Source: Acidobacteria bacterium OLB17
Lineage (GTDB): Bacteria; Acidobacteriota; Blastocatellia; Pyrinomonadales; Pyrinomonadaceae
Assembly (NCBI GenBank): GCA_001567505.1
Contig: LLEU01000002.1
Location: 1-64,000 of the forward strand
DNA length: 64,000 bases
Direction: 5' to 3'
The notes under the pieces: model-generated
What the model was told of the DNA's origin: nothing
The model's database searches: none
Seen by the model: the letters and a program-made list of their open reading frames with translations, nothing else
Translations under genes and position numbers: made by a program
In this document: positions 35,108-44,359 of the stretch, piece by piece
How positions within the stretch are numbered: the stretch's first letter is position 1
Layout: each line of letters starts with the position of its first letter

Positions 35108-38100
35108 TTACTGCTTTGCGATCTTGCAGAAGAGATTCAGGAGTTTCATTTCGTTTACCGAGCCGGCGGATTCGTGTGCGATCCGCGGATCGGCGACCAC
35201 GATGGCAAGACACTGCGCTCGAGAGATGGCCACGTTCACCCGATTCCGGTCAAGAATGAATGCAAGGCCGCGTGAGCCGTATTCGCCAACGCTCGAACAC
35301 AGCGACACGATGCAGACCGGAGCCTGCTGGCCCTGAAGGCGATCGACGCTGCCGATACGAGCACCTTTCGGAAGGCGTTTCGTTAGGCGGATGACCTGCG
35401 CGTTGTACGGCGTGATGAACAGAAAATCGTTGAGAGCGAGTTTTGAGGCCTTGCCCGCCGAATTTGTGTACTCACGGCCTAAAAGTTCATTGAAGATCTC
35501 GACGACCCGATCGGCCTCGTCCTCGCTGGACTGCGTGTCGCCGTCGTGTATGACGGGCGAGAATACGATGCCGTGCGGCTTACGGATCAGCGAATGATCG
35601 TCAACTGCGATCTGCTGCTGGGCGCAGTCCGGGAACGCCGTAAGACGGCCCTCGTAAATGCTTTCGGAGATGAATTCGCAAACGTCCGGGTGCATTCGGC
35701 GAGATTCTCCCAGAAAGAGCCCGTGGCCGTCCGGCACGACCGGATGGATCACGGCAACGTTGTCATTGCTTTCGCTGACGTCTTTGAGCGCGTACTGCAA
35801 GGCCGAAAGGCCCGAGTCGCCCGGATGCTTTCCCTGCATCGGCTGCTCAAGCTGCATCTGGTCGCCAAGCAGAACGAGGTTCTTCGTCGATCGAAGGACG
35901 GAAACCGCGTTCGCTATCGAGACTTGGCCTGCTTCGTCAACAAAGAGGAAATCGAGGCGGTCGCGTCCGTCGTTATCCGCCCATTCATTACGGGCGAACA
36001 GCCACGCGGTCCCACCGAGCAGGGAGCGTCCGCCGCCATCCAGCCACATTGCCATTCCCTTTGAGCTACTGTTCTCAAAAGTTAAGTTCGGAAAACGCTT
36101 GCTGAGCTCGTCGTCAGTGTCGCCGCCGACTTTCAACACATCTATCGACTCGCCGAGCTCTTTCGCGGCAATGAGGCATTCTTTCTGGAGATTCAAGATC
36201 GCCTTGTGCGAGTTCGATGTCACGCCGACCCGCTTGCCGTTCTTCAAGAGCGAAAGGATCATTCGAGCGGCGGTGTAGGTCTTTCCCGTTCCGGGCGGGC
36301 CCTGGATAACAAGACAGTCGCCGTCCATCTTCTCGGCGATCCGTATCGCGGCATCGACCGCTCTCTCGCCATCCCTCTGGACGGCGTCGATGGGCGGCTT
36401 TCGCGAAAGGAACGCCTGCATCGGGGCAGGTAACGTTCCCGAAAGGTAATTTTCCCCGATCACAAGCAAAGCGGCGGCTAGAGAGCTGCTAATGTCGTCG
36501 GGTTTCTCGACAAGGGAACCTGCTGCGGGGAACTTGCCCCCAAAGGCAGAAGAATCCAAGGTTCCCTGGCTCGCCTTCAGCTCCATATCGCCCGTTGCAT
36601 GGTCGAGCGATATGAGCGAGAAGTTCGTGTTGCTGTCGTGTTGAAAACAAACGGTTGACCCACCGCCGTCCGAGAGCTTACATTCCTGGGAAATATCGAA
36701 TTTGTATCCTTGCGCAAGCGACTTTTTCTCAGGCCGAGGGTCGCCAACGGCCTCGACCTCTGCGATACAATCCGGCTCATCGCGAAGCTCTTCGGCGGGC
36801 TTTCCGATAAGGTCAAAGAAATGCCACCAACGAGGTTTCATTTCCCGTCGGTGATAACCCACCAGGTCTCCGAGGGTCGATCCGACCGGATCGGACTCAC
36901 CACCGGAACGCAAAGCCGAGATCACCTCACTTTTCCGCCTCACGACCTCCGCAGATTCCGCTTTCTCCTCTTGAGGTTCATCAGGCCGTTGCGGCGCTGT
37001 GTACTTGATCCCGTTCGCATTGGCGGTCGCGTGCAGCCAATCGTAAAGGCCCGCCGTCGATTCGCAATCGACGCGATTGTATTCGCGAATATCGGCAAGG
37101 ATCTTGCTTTTTCGCCAATCACCCGGCTCGCCGCTCTCGATCCAGCTCGCGTATTGGACCACAGAATCGACGGCACTTGCGACATTCTCGCCGCGAATGA
37201 CGTTATAAAGATGCTCGACCTTCTTAAGCGAATAGCTCTCCTCGCCGATGCGAACGCCGCGCTTTACGATGCGGTAAAGATCGACAAAGACATTGTTCCG
37301 CAGCAGTTCATCGACCTCGCGAGCCCGCGTGTCGTGCCGCGTCATAAGGTTGCTGACCGCTTCCTTCTCGTAGTGTGCGTAATGATAGATATGAAGGCTG
37401 TCGTCGTCCTGCCAACGGGCGTACACCCAATCGATAAAGGCTTCGAATGCCTTTTTCTCCTGAGCTCGGTCGTGTGCCCAGAAGTCAACGAACTCCAACT
37501 CGCCATTCTTTCCTCGGATCGTATTCCCGAAAAGATACTCAAGGCCGCCGTTGAACGGAAAGCCTTCCATATCGAAGAAAACATCGTTCGGGCTTGGCTT
37601 CGGAAGCGCGTAAAGGCCCTGCGTCGTACCGTCCGCAGCCTTCGGAAGGAGCTCGTAAAGCGGCGGCGCGTTCACGTCCGTCTCACGAAGCTTTTGCGTC
37701 GCGCGTTGAAGGCGCGCCTGCGACGAAAGTTTCTCTACCGTCGCCGCCGGCATATTTGCGATCGAGCCCTTGAATTCCGCCAACTCCCCAAGTGTTTGAA
37801 CACCGCTTTCGTGCAGCTTCTCGATCTGGCCGCGCGTAATGCCCGCGACAAAGCAAAGATGATCGCGTTCCCGCAGCATCTCATCGACATATTCCTGCCA
37901 AATGCCGTGGTCTTCCGCGAGTTCCGGTTCCGGGCGCGTCGAAATATCGCCGGTAAAGTTATCGTGAAGTTGAAAGAACCTTGCTTTCAGGTTCTCGTAG
38001 TAATGTCGAAAATCCTCGAACGCGAATTCGACCCGCTCAGGTTTTTGCCCTTCCTTCTTTGGAGGCCCGAGAATTATTCCGAAGTTCCGCGAAGGCAGTT

Positions 38101-38566
38101 CGCCGGTCGTCTCGGCGAACATTTCCGTATATGCGCACAGTTGGAGTATGAAATACGGCCGCGGCGTCCGCGCAAGCTTCGTATCCCAGATCTGGTAAAC
38201 ATTGTCGTCCCCGAGCGTAATGAAGTCTGCATAGCCTTCGAAACCGGCGCCGCGAAGCGCCGCTTGATAGAGAACTTCTGCCCGCTGCTCGACCGCGAGT
38301 TTCGTCTCCGCATAACATTCTTCGAAATTCCCGGCCGCACTCAGGTCCCGTACTTCTCTCTTCTCGCGATAACCTGCAAGGACCTTCTTTTCGTGTTCGT
38401 CGCCCATTTTCGCGAGCAGGTCGATCTCCGGCGAGGAGACCGCTACCGCGTCCGGCAGAATGCCCATCCGATGAGCGCGACTCATCCACGACGCGAATGG
38501 CGATCTCGAAAAGACGAGCAGATCGCTTGGCGAAAAGATCATTTCTCCGTTTTCTGCAAGTTTCAT
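35108..38566 (-). CDS. TM0106-type RecB-like nuclease fused to SF1 (Dna2/UPF1-like) helicase
   Basis: 1152 residues. The N-terminal third is a RecB/Cas4-like nuclease domain of the TM0106 family (IFSPSDLLVFSRSPFASWM; GFEGYADFITLGDD; VYQIWDTKLA), then an RNase H-like segment (DVFFDMEGFPFNGGLEYLFG; EYNRVDCESTAGLYDWLH). The C-terminal half is an SF1B helicase with Walker A GPPGTGKT, DEAG box FLFVDEAGQ, motif III GDQMQLEQP, and motifs V/VI SVDRLQGQQAP and DRNRVNVAISRAQ. No CRISPR array is in the window, so a DNA-repair role is the safer reading. Known members occur alone in many bacteria; their substrate is not established. Confidence 0.88.
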   Translation of the reverse strand: MKLAENGEMIFSPSDLLVFSRSPFASWMSRAHRMGILPDAVAVSSPEIDLLAKMGDEHEKKVLAGYREKREVRDLSAAGNFEECYAETKLAVEQRAEVLYQAALRGAGFEGYADFITLGDDNVYQIWDTKLARTPRPYFILQLCAYTEMFAETTGELPSRNFGIILGPPKKEGQKPERVEFAFEDFRHYYENLKARFFQLHDNFTGDISTRPEPELAEDHGIWQEYVDEMLRERDHLCFVAGITRGQIEKLHESGVQTLGELAEFKGSIANMPAATVEKLSSQARLQRATQKLRETDVNAPPLYELLPKAADGTTQGLYALPKPSPNDVFFDMEGFPFNGGLEYLFGNTIRGKNGELEFVDFWAHDRAQEKKAFEAFIDWVYARWQDDDSLHIYHYAHYEKEAVSNLMTRHDTRAREVDELLRNNVFVDLYRIVKRGVRIGEESYSLKKVEHLYNVIRGENVASAVDSVVQYASWIESGEPGDWRKSKILADIREYNRVDCESTAGLYDWLHATANANGIKYTAPQRPDEPQEEKAESAEVVRRKSEVISALRSGGESDPVGSTLGDLVGYHRREMKPRWWHFFDLIGKPAEELRDEPDCIAEVEAVGDPRPEKKSLAQGYKFDISQECKLSDGGGSTVCFQHDSNTNFSLISLDHATGDMELKASQGTLDSSAFGGKFPAAGSLVEKPDDISSSLAAALLVIGENYLSGTLPAPMQAFLSRKPPIDAVQRDGERAVDAAIRIAEKMDGDCLVIQGPPGTGKTYTAARMILSLLKNGKRVGVTSNSHKAILNLQKECLIAAKELGESIDVLKVGGDTDDELSKRFPNLTFENSSSKGMAMWLDGGGRSLLGGTAWLFARNEWADNDGRDRLDFLFVDEAGQVSIANAVSVLRSTKNLVLLGDQMQLEQPMQGKHPGDSGLSALQYALKDVSESNDNVAVIHPVVPDGHGLFLGESRRMHPDVCEFISESIYEGRLTAFPDCAQQQIAVDDHSLIRKPHGIVFSPVIHDGDTQSSEDEADRVVEIFNELLGREYTNSAGKASKLALNDFLFITPYNAQVIRLTKRLPKGARIGSVDRLQGQQAPVCIVSLCSSVGEYGSRGLAFILDRNRVNVAISRAQCLAIVVADPRIAHESAGSVNEMKLLNLFCKIAKQ

Positions 38567-38886
38567 AGGCCGGGAGCGAGGTGAGAAAACCTACTCTAAG
38601 TTCGTTCGACTAATCTTCCAACAGACGGCCGCACTAGCGCAAGTCGCGGATGCCCGTACGATCCGGAGCAAGTCTCACCATCCGCCGTTGGTGTGACGCC
38701 GATTTTATTTACAACCTTATGCGCTATCTGATAAAATCGCGTTCAGTTCCATAGCGCGGGAAGTCTTGCAACCCAATTTTTTTGTTTTATATCTAAAGAA
38801 CGGCAGCCGCTGACGCCGGCTTCTGCCGTCATTCCCCAACAATAGACGGCCGCACGGCTTCATTTCCCGGCGGAGGTATTTTCACA
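38567..38886. other. divergent intergenic region with hairpin
   Basis: A 320-bp AT-richer gap between the nuclease-helicase and the LecA-like gene. It contains the candidate promoter at 38708-38735, a T7 tract near 38777, and a hairpin ACGGCAG (38800-38806) / CTGCCGT (38823-38829) in the leader of the plus-strand gene. I see no gene in it. Confidence 0.4.
38708..38735 (+). promoter_or_regulatory. candidate sigma-70 promoter of LecA-like gene
   Basis: TTTACA at 38708-38713 and GATAAA at 38730-38735 with a 16-bp spacer, about 150 bp upstream of the start codon at 38887. The match to consensus is 5/6 and 4/6. Confidence 0.3.
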
Positions 38887-39681
38887 ATGTTTAGAGTCAT
38901 CATAGGTCGGATCTCCTTTTTGCTCATCCTCGGCGCCGTTTGTGCTTCCCTGGCATTCGCGGACACGATCAAGCTAAAGGATGGAAGCTTGTTCAAGGGG
39001 ACGATCGTCAGCTTTGCGAACGGAAAGTTCACCATCGTTATGGGAACAGGAGCTCATCAGCGGACAATGACCTTCTCGGCTGACGAGGTCGAGTCGATCA
39101 AGTTCGAAGACGAGAGCGCGGCCATCTACAACTCCCAAAAGGACGCGAACGCCGAACCGGCGGCAACCCCAAGGCCGCAGATCAGTTCGCCGCGCGTCAT
39201 TACCACCGACAACACACGGCCGGCGACCGTGATCGGCAGTTCGACGCGACCGAGCCAGCCGTCCAATGAAAGGCCTTCGAAACCGTCAAACACGGCCAAC
39301 GCAAAGCCCATAAGCTGGACAGTAAAGGTACTTGCCGACAACACGGCGAACGGCTGGACAAATACCGGTTTTGTGGTCCGCAAGGGCCAGCGCATCCGCG
39401 TAACCGCCAACGGCACGGTCTCGCTTGGCAAGGGCAAGACGTCGTCTGCCTCAGGCGAACCCGATATCGACGATCCGAATAAGCTGCTCAAGAATGTTGC
39501 GACCGGCGCGGTCATTGCCGTGATCGGTGATGACAATAACGACTTCATCTACATTGGAGCTGAGCGAGAATTCACCGCGAGCCGCGACGGTGCCCTGTTT
39601 CTCGGCATCAATGAAGGGAACCTCGACGACAACAGCGGATCATTCTCGGCGAAGGTCGAGATCTTCCCCGAGGGAAATTAA
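38887..39681 (+). CDS. secreted protein with LecA/PA-IL-like lectin domain
   Basis: 264 residues. A signal peptide (FRVIIGRISFLLILGAVCAS, cleavage near AFA-D) is followed by a small domain IKLKDGSLFKGTIVSFANGK, which is an Sm/Hfq-like or DUF2155-type beta fold often seen in Acidobacteriota. Residues ~85-140 are a Pro/Ser/Thr linker. The C-terminus (~143-260) reads WTVKVLADNTANGWTNTGFV through GALFLGINEGNL and DDNSGSFSAKVEI, which parallels the galactophilic lectin LecA (PA-IL), including the NNSGSFSV-type end. Good RBS (GGAGG) 10 nt before ATG. A strong terminator follows. Sugar specificity cannot be told. Confidence 0.65.
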   Translation: MFRVIIGRISFLLILGAVCASLAFADTIKLKDGSLFKGTIVSFANGKFTIVMGTGAHQRTMTFSADEVESIKFEDESAAIYNSQKDANAEPAATPRPQISSPRVITTDNTRPATVIGSSTRPSQPSNERPSKPSNTANAKPISWTVKVLADNTANGWTNTGFVVRKGQRIRVTANGTVSLGKGKTSSASGEPDIDDPNKLLKNVATGAVIAVIGDDNNDFIYIGAEREFTASRDGALFLGINEGNLDDNSGSFSAKVEIFPEGN

Positions 39682-39710
39682 AGAACGACGTTCTTCGCAC
39701 ATAAGTAATA

Positions 39711-39749
39711 AGGCCCGAGTCCTGCTTTCCTGCCGGACTCGGGCCTTTT
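39711..39749 (+). terminator. strong terminator after LecA-like gene, possibly bidirectional
   Basis: An 11-bp perfect stem, AGGCCCGAGTC (39711-39721) with GACTCGGGCCT (39736-39746), is followed by TTTT. It lies between two convergent genes and could stop both transcripts. Confidence 0.85.
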
Positions 39750-39769
39750 CGCGAACGAGAAGATATCCG

Positions 39770-40695
39770 CTAGGCCATCCCTGCGAGCATCGCCGCACCG
39801 ATCGCCGCCGCATTGGCGCCAAGCTCACCTTGAAGTATCTGTGTCGTCTCAAAGGCGGGTAGGAATGAGCGTTTCCGTGCACTTTCGATGATCGGTTCGA
39901 GGATGAGTTCGCCCGCTTCCATTATCGCACCGCCGATGATGACGCGTTCGATGTTCAAAAGATTGATCACGCTTGCCACCGCTATCCCGACATAATTCCC
40001 CGTCCGGTCGAGCATCAGCTGCGAAAAATCATCGCCGGCTTTCGCCGCCTCGACGATCATCGATATCGTCAACTCGCCTTCCGGAACGTCGGCGAGCGAC
40101 GACGTGCTGTCCTGATTGACACGGCTTCGTGTACGACGAATGATGTTCGCGGACGATGCGATATCCTCGAGCCGATCTCCGCCCTCACGAACCGGAACAT
40201 ATCCGAATTCGCCGGCATATCCGCCGTGCCCCATCCAGATCTCGCCTTTTAGGATGAACGCACCGCCGACCCCGGTGCCAAGCGTTGCGTAAAAGATATC
40301 GCCTGCTCCGACACCGGCTCCTGTCTTGTATTCCGCCCATGCCGCTGCATTCGCGTCGTTAAAGATCGAAAAAGCAGCGTCGCTTTTTGCACGAAGAGCG
40401 GCCGCAAGGTCCAGGCCCGAGAGCTCCGCAATGTGGGTCGAATACTCGACCACGCGTCGGCCCGGCCCGACAAGTGCGGGCACGGCAACACCGACCTTGC
40501 TCCGCCGAACTCGCTTTGGCACGCCGCAATGAACGCCGATAGCTGTTCGACCGCCGACGCGTCATAGGACAACGAGGCAACCTTCGACCCGCCGACGACG
40601 CCGCCAGCGACGGAAACTGCACGCATCACGGTTGACGAAAGCTCGACACCGATGCACCGGTCAGCGGATACTTCTTCTTTGCTCATTGAATTCAA
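39770..40695 (-). CDS. ROK-family sugar kinase/regulator-like protein, frameshifted
   Basis: About 308 residues across two frames. Frame 1 (40695 down to ~40500) has the first ASKHA motif CIGVELSSTVMRAVSVAGGV. Frame 2 continues KVGVAVPALVGPGRRVVEYS and includes FNDANAAAWAEY (catalytic DxN-type motif), FYATLGTGVGGAFILKGEIW and the GHxGYAGEFGYVPV segment. The ROK zinc-binding CxCGxxGCxE motif is replaced by VREGGDRLEDIAS, so zinc is probably not bound. One base change at 40495-40508 joins the frames. Likely a glucokinase-like ROK sugar kinase; there is no N-terminal HTH, so it is not a ROK repressor. Confidence 0.75.
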
Positions 40696-40816
40696 CCCCT
40701 GAAAGACGAACGTTATCTGTGCTGGTATTGTTCACTCGCGATTTTAGGCACCCTTTTTCGCCGCTGTCAACGCAATGGCCGCCGCCGTCTCGGTTATATC
40801 TAAATAATCGCATCTT

Positions 40817-40844
40817 TTGACTTAAAAAGGCTTAAAACGATACT
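40817..40844 (+). promoter_or_regulatory. candidate promoter of DedA gene
   Basis: TTGACT at 40817-40822 and GATACT at 40839-40844 with a 16-bp spacer, 65 bp before the DedA start. The -35 box matches consensus at 5 of 6 positions, the -10 box at 4 of 6. Confidence 0.35.
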
Positions 40845-40908
40845 CTTCAAGCAGGGCAGCCAAGCAATGCTGTGCATCCGCACGAGCTGAATGGGCGTTT
40901 TGTCCCCT

Positions 40909-41664
40909 ATGGAAAGTCATCTACTCGATATTATAGCGACCTACGGTGTTTACGCGGTCTTTGCTTTATGTATGGTCGAAGGTGACATTACCCTCCTGCT
41001 CTCCGGCATCCTCGCAAACAGCGGTTTTTTTGGCAACTACAGCTTTCTTAAAGTTTTCATCTTCGGCACGCTTGGTGCGATGGCCGGCGATTCCTTCGGC
41101 TATTTCTTGGGCTACAGGTTTCATAAAGCGGTCGAGGGCTACAAATTCTACCAGCTTACGCAGCCGCGAATCGAAAAACTGATCGACAAATTCGGCGGAT
41201 TCGCTATCGTCATCTCCAAGTACATTTACGGCATTCGCGTCGCGATGTGTATGTTCTACGGCACGAGCAAGATGCCGTTCCTTCGCTTCCTAGCGCTTGA
41301 CGCGATCAGCTGCTCGCTTTGGGTCCTGATCTTGAGCGGCGTCGGCTACTTTTTCAGCGGATCGATCAAAACGATCATCGGCGACTATGAAAAGATCGGC
41401 ATCGCCCTCTTCTTTATCGTGATGACCGGCGTGATCGTCTTCTATGTCGCCGAACGATACTGGCTCTCGGACAAGGTCGAAGAAGCGAGCCCCGACACGG
41501 TTCAGAAGATCGAAGAGAAGATCCTCGCCGTCGAGGAAGCGGGCCTCGGCACCTTGCGCGATATCGGCGACCGCCTGCATTTCACCCGCGATCCGCATAC
41601 GGAAGAGCTTCCCGATCCCGAACAGCGTACGACCCCGGAAAAGAAAACGACCCTTCCGCATTAG
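40909..41664 (+). CDS. DedA/VTT-family membrane protein
   Basis: 251 residues from MESHLLDIIATYGVYAVFAL; the upstream non-ATG start adds six residues and is less likely. Seen: the VTT-domain pattern with the acidic residue in CMVEGDITLLLSGILANSGF, the Gly-rich LGAMAGDSFGYFLGYRFHKA, and the conserved KYIYGIRVAMCMFYGTSKMP. There are 4-5 TM segments and a charged C-terminal tail (KIEEKILAVEEAGLGTLRDI). Known: DedA proteins are undecaprenyl-phosphate or phospholipid scramblase-type proteins of the inner membrane. Confidence 0.85.
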   Translation: MESHLLDIIATYGVYAVFALCMVEGDITLLLSGILANSGFFGNYSFLKVFIFGTLGAMAGDSFGYFLGYRFHKAVEGYKFYQLTQPRIEKLIDKFGGFAIVISKYIYGIRVAMCMFYGTSKMPFLRFLALDAISCSLWVLILSGVGYFFSGSIKTIIGDYEKIGIALFFIVMTGVIVFYVAERYWLSDKVEEASPDTVQKIEEKILAVEEAGLGTLRDIGDRLHFTRDPHTEELPDPEQRTTPEKKTTLPH

Positions 41665-41723
41665 ACTTCCATACTCCGTTTGTGTTTTTATTCATCATTT
41701 AACGCACCTATTTTCGTTCGAAT

Positions 41724-42734
41724 ATGATCATCGAAACTTCGGCCCCGACCAGAGTGGACCTTGCCGGCGGCACGATCGACATTCCACCGCTCTTTCTCTT
41801 TCACGAAGGCGCCGCGACCGTGAATTTTGCGGTTTCGATGCTGGCCCACTGCCGGATCGAGACCCGCGACGATGACCGCATCATCCTGCGCTCGATCGAC
41901 CAAGAACGGACCGTCGAGGCCAGGCTGAATGATATAAATTCCCTTCGCGATGAACCTTCGCTCGCGTTGCTTTCAAAGCTCGTGTATTTCTTCCGTCCGT
42001 CGGTGGGATTCGAGATGACCACTCGGTCGGAGGCTCCGGCCGGAGCGGGCCTTGCCGGCTCTTCGACCCTGAATATCGCCTGCATCGCCGCCTTGAATAA
42101 GCTCGTCGGCGACCGCTACACGCCCGAGCGGTTCATCCCGATCGCGGCAAATGTCGAATGTCAGGTCATTCGTGTGCCGACCGGTTTTCAGGACTATTAT
42201 TCAGCACAGTACGGCGGAGTTGCCGCGATCCACTTTGGCCCCGAAGGCATCCGCCGCGAAGGCCTTGATATCGACGTCGAAACGCTCGAACGCCGAATTG
42301 CCGTCTGCTACACGGGCGAGCCCCGCAACTCGGGCACGAACAATTGGGACATTACTAAACGCCATATCGACGGCGACAAGGAGATCTTCGAGATCTTTGA
42401 CGGGATCCGCGACACGTCGCTCGAACTTCGGCAGGCTCTGCTCGCCGGTGATTGGGATGCGGCAGGCGAGATACTCGCAAAGGCGCATCCGCAGCGAAAA
42501 CGCTTGTCGCCGCACATCACGACGCCGCATATGGACGCCCTGATCGAAGCTGCCGAAGCTGCGGGAGCGATCGCCGCGAAGGTCTGCGGTGCGGGCGGCG
42601 GCGGCTGCATCGCCTTCTTCACCGAGGACGGGAAACGCGCTGATGTCGAGGCCGCACTCGCCGCTCAGGATGGATGTCGTGTCCTCGAATGGAGGCCCGA
42701 CCTCGACGGCCTCACAATGAAGGTCTCGGACTAG
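41724..42734 (+). CDS. GHMP-superfamily sugar kinase
   Basis: 336 residues. The three GHMP motifs are present: [20 protein letters not shown] at the N-terminus, the ATP-binding loop [20 protein letters not shown], and [14 protein letters not shown] near the C-terminus. The [12 protein letters not shown] segment and the length resemble sugar kinases such as D-glycero-D-manno-heptose 7-phosphate kinase or galactokinase-like enzymes; the substrate cannot be assigned. The stop codon overlaps the convergent purQ stop. The upstream gene is DedA, but the 60-bp gap leaves co-transcription open. Confidence 0.8.
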   Translation: MIIETSAPTRVDLAGGTIDIPPLFLFHEGAATVNFAVSMLAHCRIETRDDDRIILRSIDQERTVEARLNDINSLRDEPSLALLSKLVYFFRPSVGFEMTTRSEAPAGAGLAGSSTLNIACIAALNKLVGDRYTPERFIPIAANVECQVIRVPTGFQDYYSAQYGGVAAIHFGPEGIRREGLDIDVETLERRIAVCYTGEPRNSGTNNWDITKRHIDGDKEIFEIFDGIRDTSLELRQALLAGDWDAAGEILAKAHPQRKRLSPHITTPHMDALIEAAEAAGAIAAKVCGAGGGGCIAFFTEDGKRADVEAALAAQDGCRVLEWRPDLDGLTMKVSD

Positions 42735-43432
42735 GCGACGAAGGCCTCGATCGAGCTTGTAAGCGACCGAAAGATGTCGCAGCCGTCGCTCGAACCGAGA
42801 AGGTCGTCGCACGCGCGTTCCGGATGCGGCATCATTCCGAGCACATTCCGGTCAAGATTCGTGATGCCCGCGATATTCCCGCGTGATCCGTTCTCGTTCG
42901 CACTCTCGACGACGTTGCCGTATTCGTCGCAATAACGGAACACGATCTGCCCGTTCTCCTCGAGCGACGAATAGGTCTCGTCATCGCAGGTATAGTTCCC
43001 TTCGGCGTGGGCGATCGGCAACGAAAGTACTCGTCCGGCCTCGATCCGGTTTGTAAAGGGTGAGTTCGAGGTCTCAACACGAAGGTTCACGTGCTTGCAG
43101 ATGAAATGCAGCCCGGCATTCCGCCGCAGAGCTCCGGGCAGCAGGCCCGCCTCGCAAAGGATCTGGAAGCCGTTGCAGATGCCCATCACGAACTTCCCTT
43201 CCGCCGCAAATTCCTTGAGCGAGGCCATTACGGGCGAGAACCTTGCAAGAGCGCCCGCTCGCAGGTAGTCGCCATACGAGAAGCCGCCCGGCACGATCAC
43301 GGCGTCGAACGACGAAAGGTCGGTCTCCTTGTGCCAGATAAAATCGACAGGCTGGCCGACGTATTTCGAAACGACGTGATAAGCGTCGTGGTCGCAGTTC
43401 GAACCGGGAAAGACGATAACACCGAATTTCAT
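42731..43432 (-). CDS. purQ: phosphoribosylformylglycinamidine synthase subunit I
   Basis: 233 residues, a triad glutamine amidotransferase. The N-terminal motif [20 protein letters not shown], the nucleophile elbow [20 protein letters not shown] (Cys) and the catalytic HAEGNY / MMPHPERA motifs are all visible. It supplies ammonia to PurL, which is not in this window. purS lies 24 bp upstream on the same strand, so the two are one operon; together with purL they form the small FGAM synthase of Gram-positive type. Confidence 0.93.
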   Translation of the reverse strand: MKFGVIVFPGSNCDHDAYHVVSKYVGQPVDFIWHKETDLSSFDAVIVPGGFSYGDYLRAGALARFSPVMASLKEFAAEGKFVMGICNGFQILCEAGLLPGALRRNAGLHFICKHVNLRVETSNSPFTNRIEAGRVLSLPIAHAEGNYTCDDETYSSLEENGQIVFRYCDEYGNVVESANENGSRGNIAGITNLDRNVLGMMPHPERACDDLLGSSDGCDIFRSLTSSIEAFVA

Positions 43433-43456
43433 AGTTTGGGTCCCTCCGTCGCTAAG

Positions 43457-43711
43457 CTATTTGCCGTCTTCTGCGATCTCGACAGCGAAATCCTCGATCA
43501 CCGGATTCGCAAGCACATCGCGGCCGATGGATTCCGCGGCCTCGCGAGCTTCGGCCTCGCCGATGCCATTGTTGAAGGTGATCTCAAAGTACTTTCCCTG
43601 GCGGATATCTGCGAGTTGCGTAAAGCCCAAAAGCTCGGCCGAATGGTGGATCGCCTTGCCCTGAGGGTCGAGTACGCCCTTCTTGAGCGTCACGTAAACC
43701 TTTGCTTTCAT
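43457..43711 (-). CDS. purS: phosphoribosylformylglycinamidine synthase subunit PurS
   Basis: 84 residues, standard PurS length. Seen: MKAKVYVTLKKGVLDPQGKA (the signature start), IHHSAELLGFTQLADIRQGK, and a C-terminal strand VIEDFAVEIAEDG. PurS bridges PurL and PurQ in the FGAM synthase complex. It is the first gene of the pair, with purQ directly downstream. Confidence 0.93.
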   Translation of the reverse strand: MKAKVYVTLKKGVLDPQGKAIHHSAELLGFTQLADIRQGKYFEITFNNGIGEAEAREAAESIGRDVLANPVIEDFAVEIAEDGK

Positions 43712-43852
43712 TTAATACTTTTTGTGGAACAAGTAATAGATTCTTACGCAAAATCTTGTATAAATCAAAGTCTTATGGTAACGTTCGGTATTCATAAGCT
43801 TTACCGGATCGTCCTCATTCAAAATCTCTAAGGAGCATGGTTTAGAAGGAAT

Positions 43853-44269
43853 ATGCAAAATATGTCGGCCGGCAAAACGGCACTCGGATTGGACAATAAT
43901 GTTGGAGCCCTTATTTGTTACGTCGGAAATGTCGTCTGCGCTTTGGGCCTTATCTACAGCATCGTCGTCATGGTGACAGACAAGACTAACAAGTTACCTC
44001 GCTTTCACGCGATGCAGTCGATACTGCTGTCGGCGGCCTCGATCGTGCTTTACATTGTAGGCGTTATTCTAATTATGGTCATCGCAATGCTGTCCGCAGC
44101 GACCGGATCGAGTGCCATTGGCCTCCTCTCGTTCCTCGTTTGGCTGGTGATGATCGTCTTAGGACTCGGCCTGTTTGTATTTATGATCATCGCAGCAATA
44201 AAGGCTTTTCAGGGCGAGATCTACAAGATCCCGGTCATTGGGAACTTTGCTGAGAAGTTCTCTAGCTAA
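43853..44269 (+). CDS. DUF4870-like small membrane protein
   Basis: 138 residues. Three helices are predicted: NVGALICYVGNVVCALGLIY, LLSAASIVLYIVGVILIMVI, and LLSFLVWLVMIVLGLGLFVF, with the conserved LPRFHAMQSILL that follows the first pair in DUF4870 proteins and a tail GEIYKIPVIGNFAEKFS. Function is unknown. The gene is isolated between divergent purS and convergent purB, with a hairpin terminator after it. Confidence 0.75.
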   Translation: MQNMSAGKTALGLDNNVGALICYVGNVVCALGLIYSIVVMVTDKTNKLPRFHAMQSILLSAASIVLYIVGVILIMVIAMLSAATGSSAIGLLSFLVWLVMIVLGLGLFVFMIIAAIKAFQGEIYKIPVIGNFAEKFSS

Positions 44270-44293
44270 GCATCTAACGGCTCATCTCTTTCC

Positions 44294-44338
44294 GGCGATG
44301 CAGGGCAGCAATGCTGTCTCGCATCGCCCTTATATTTT
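44294..44338 (+). terminator. probable terminator after DUF4870-like gene
   Basis: GGCGATGC (44294-44301) pairs with GCATCGCC (44321-44328), with an inner CAGC/GCTG stem; a TTATATTTT tract follows. Confidence 0.5.
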
Positions 44339-44359
44339 GAGTCTTGCAGGTCTGGCGCG

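Noticed and set aside
35108..38566. Cas4-like nuclease as sign of a CRISPR locus
   Set aside because: The N-terminal domain is of the TM0106 RecB-like type fused to an SF1 helicase, and there are no cas1/cas2 genes or repeats nearby.
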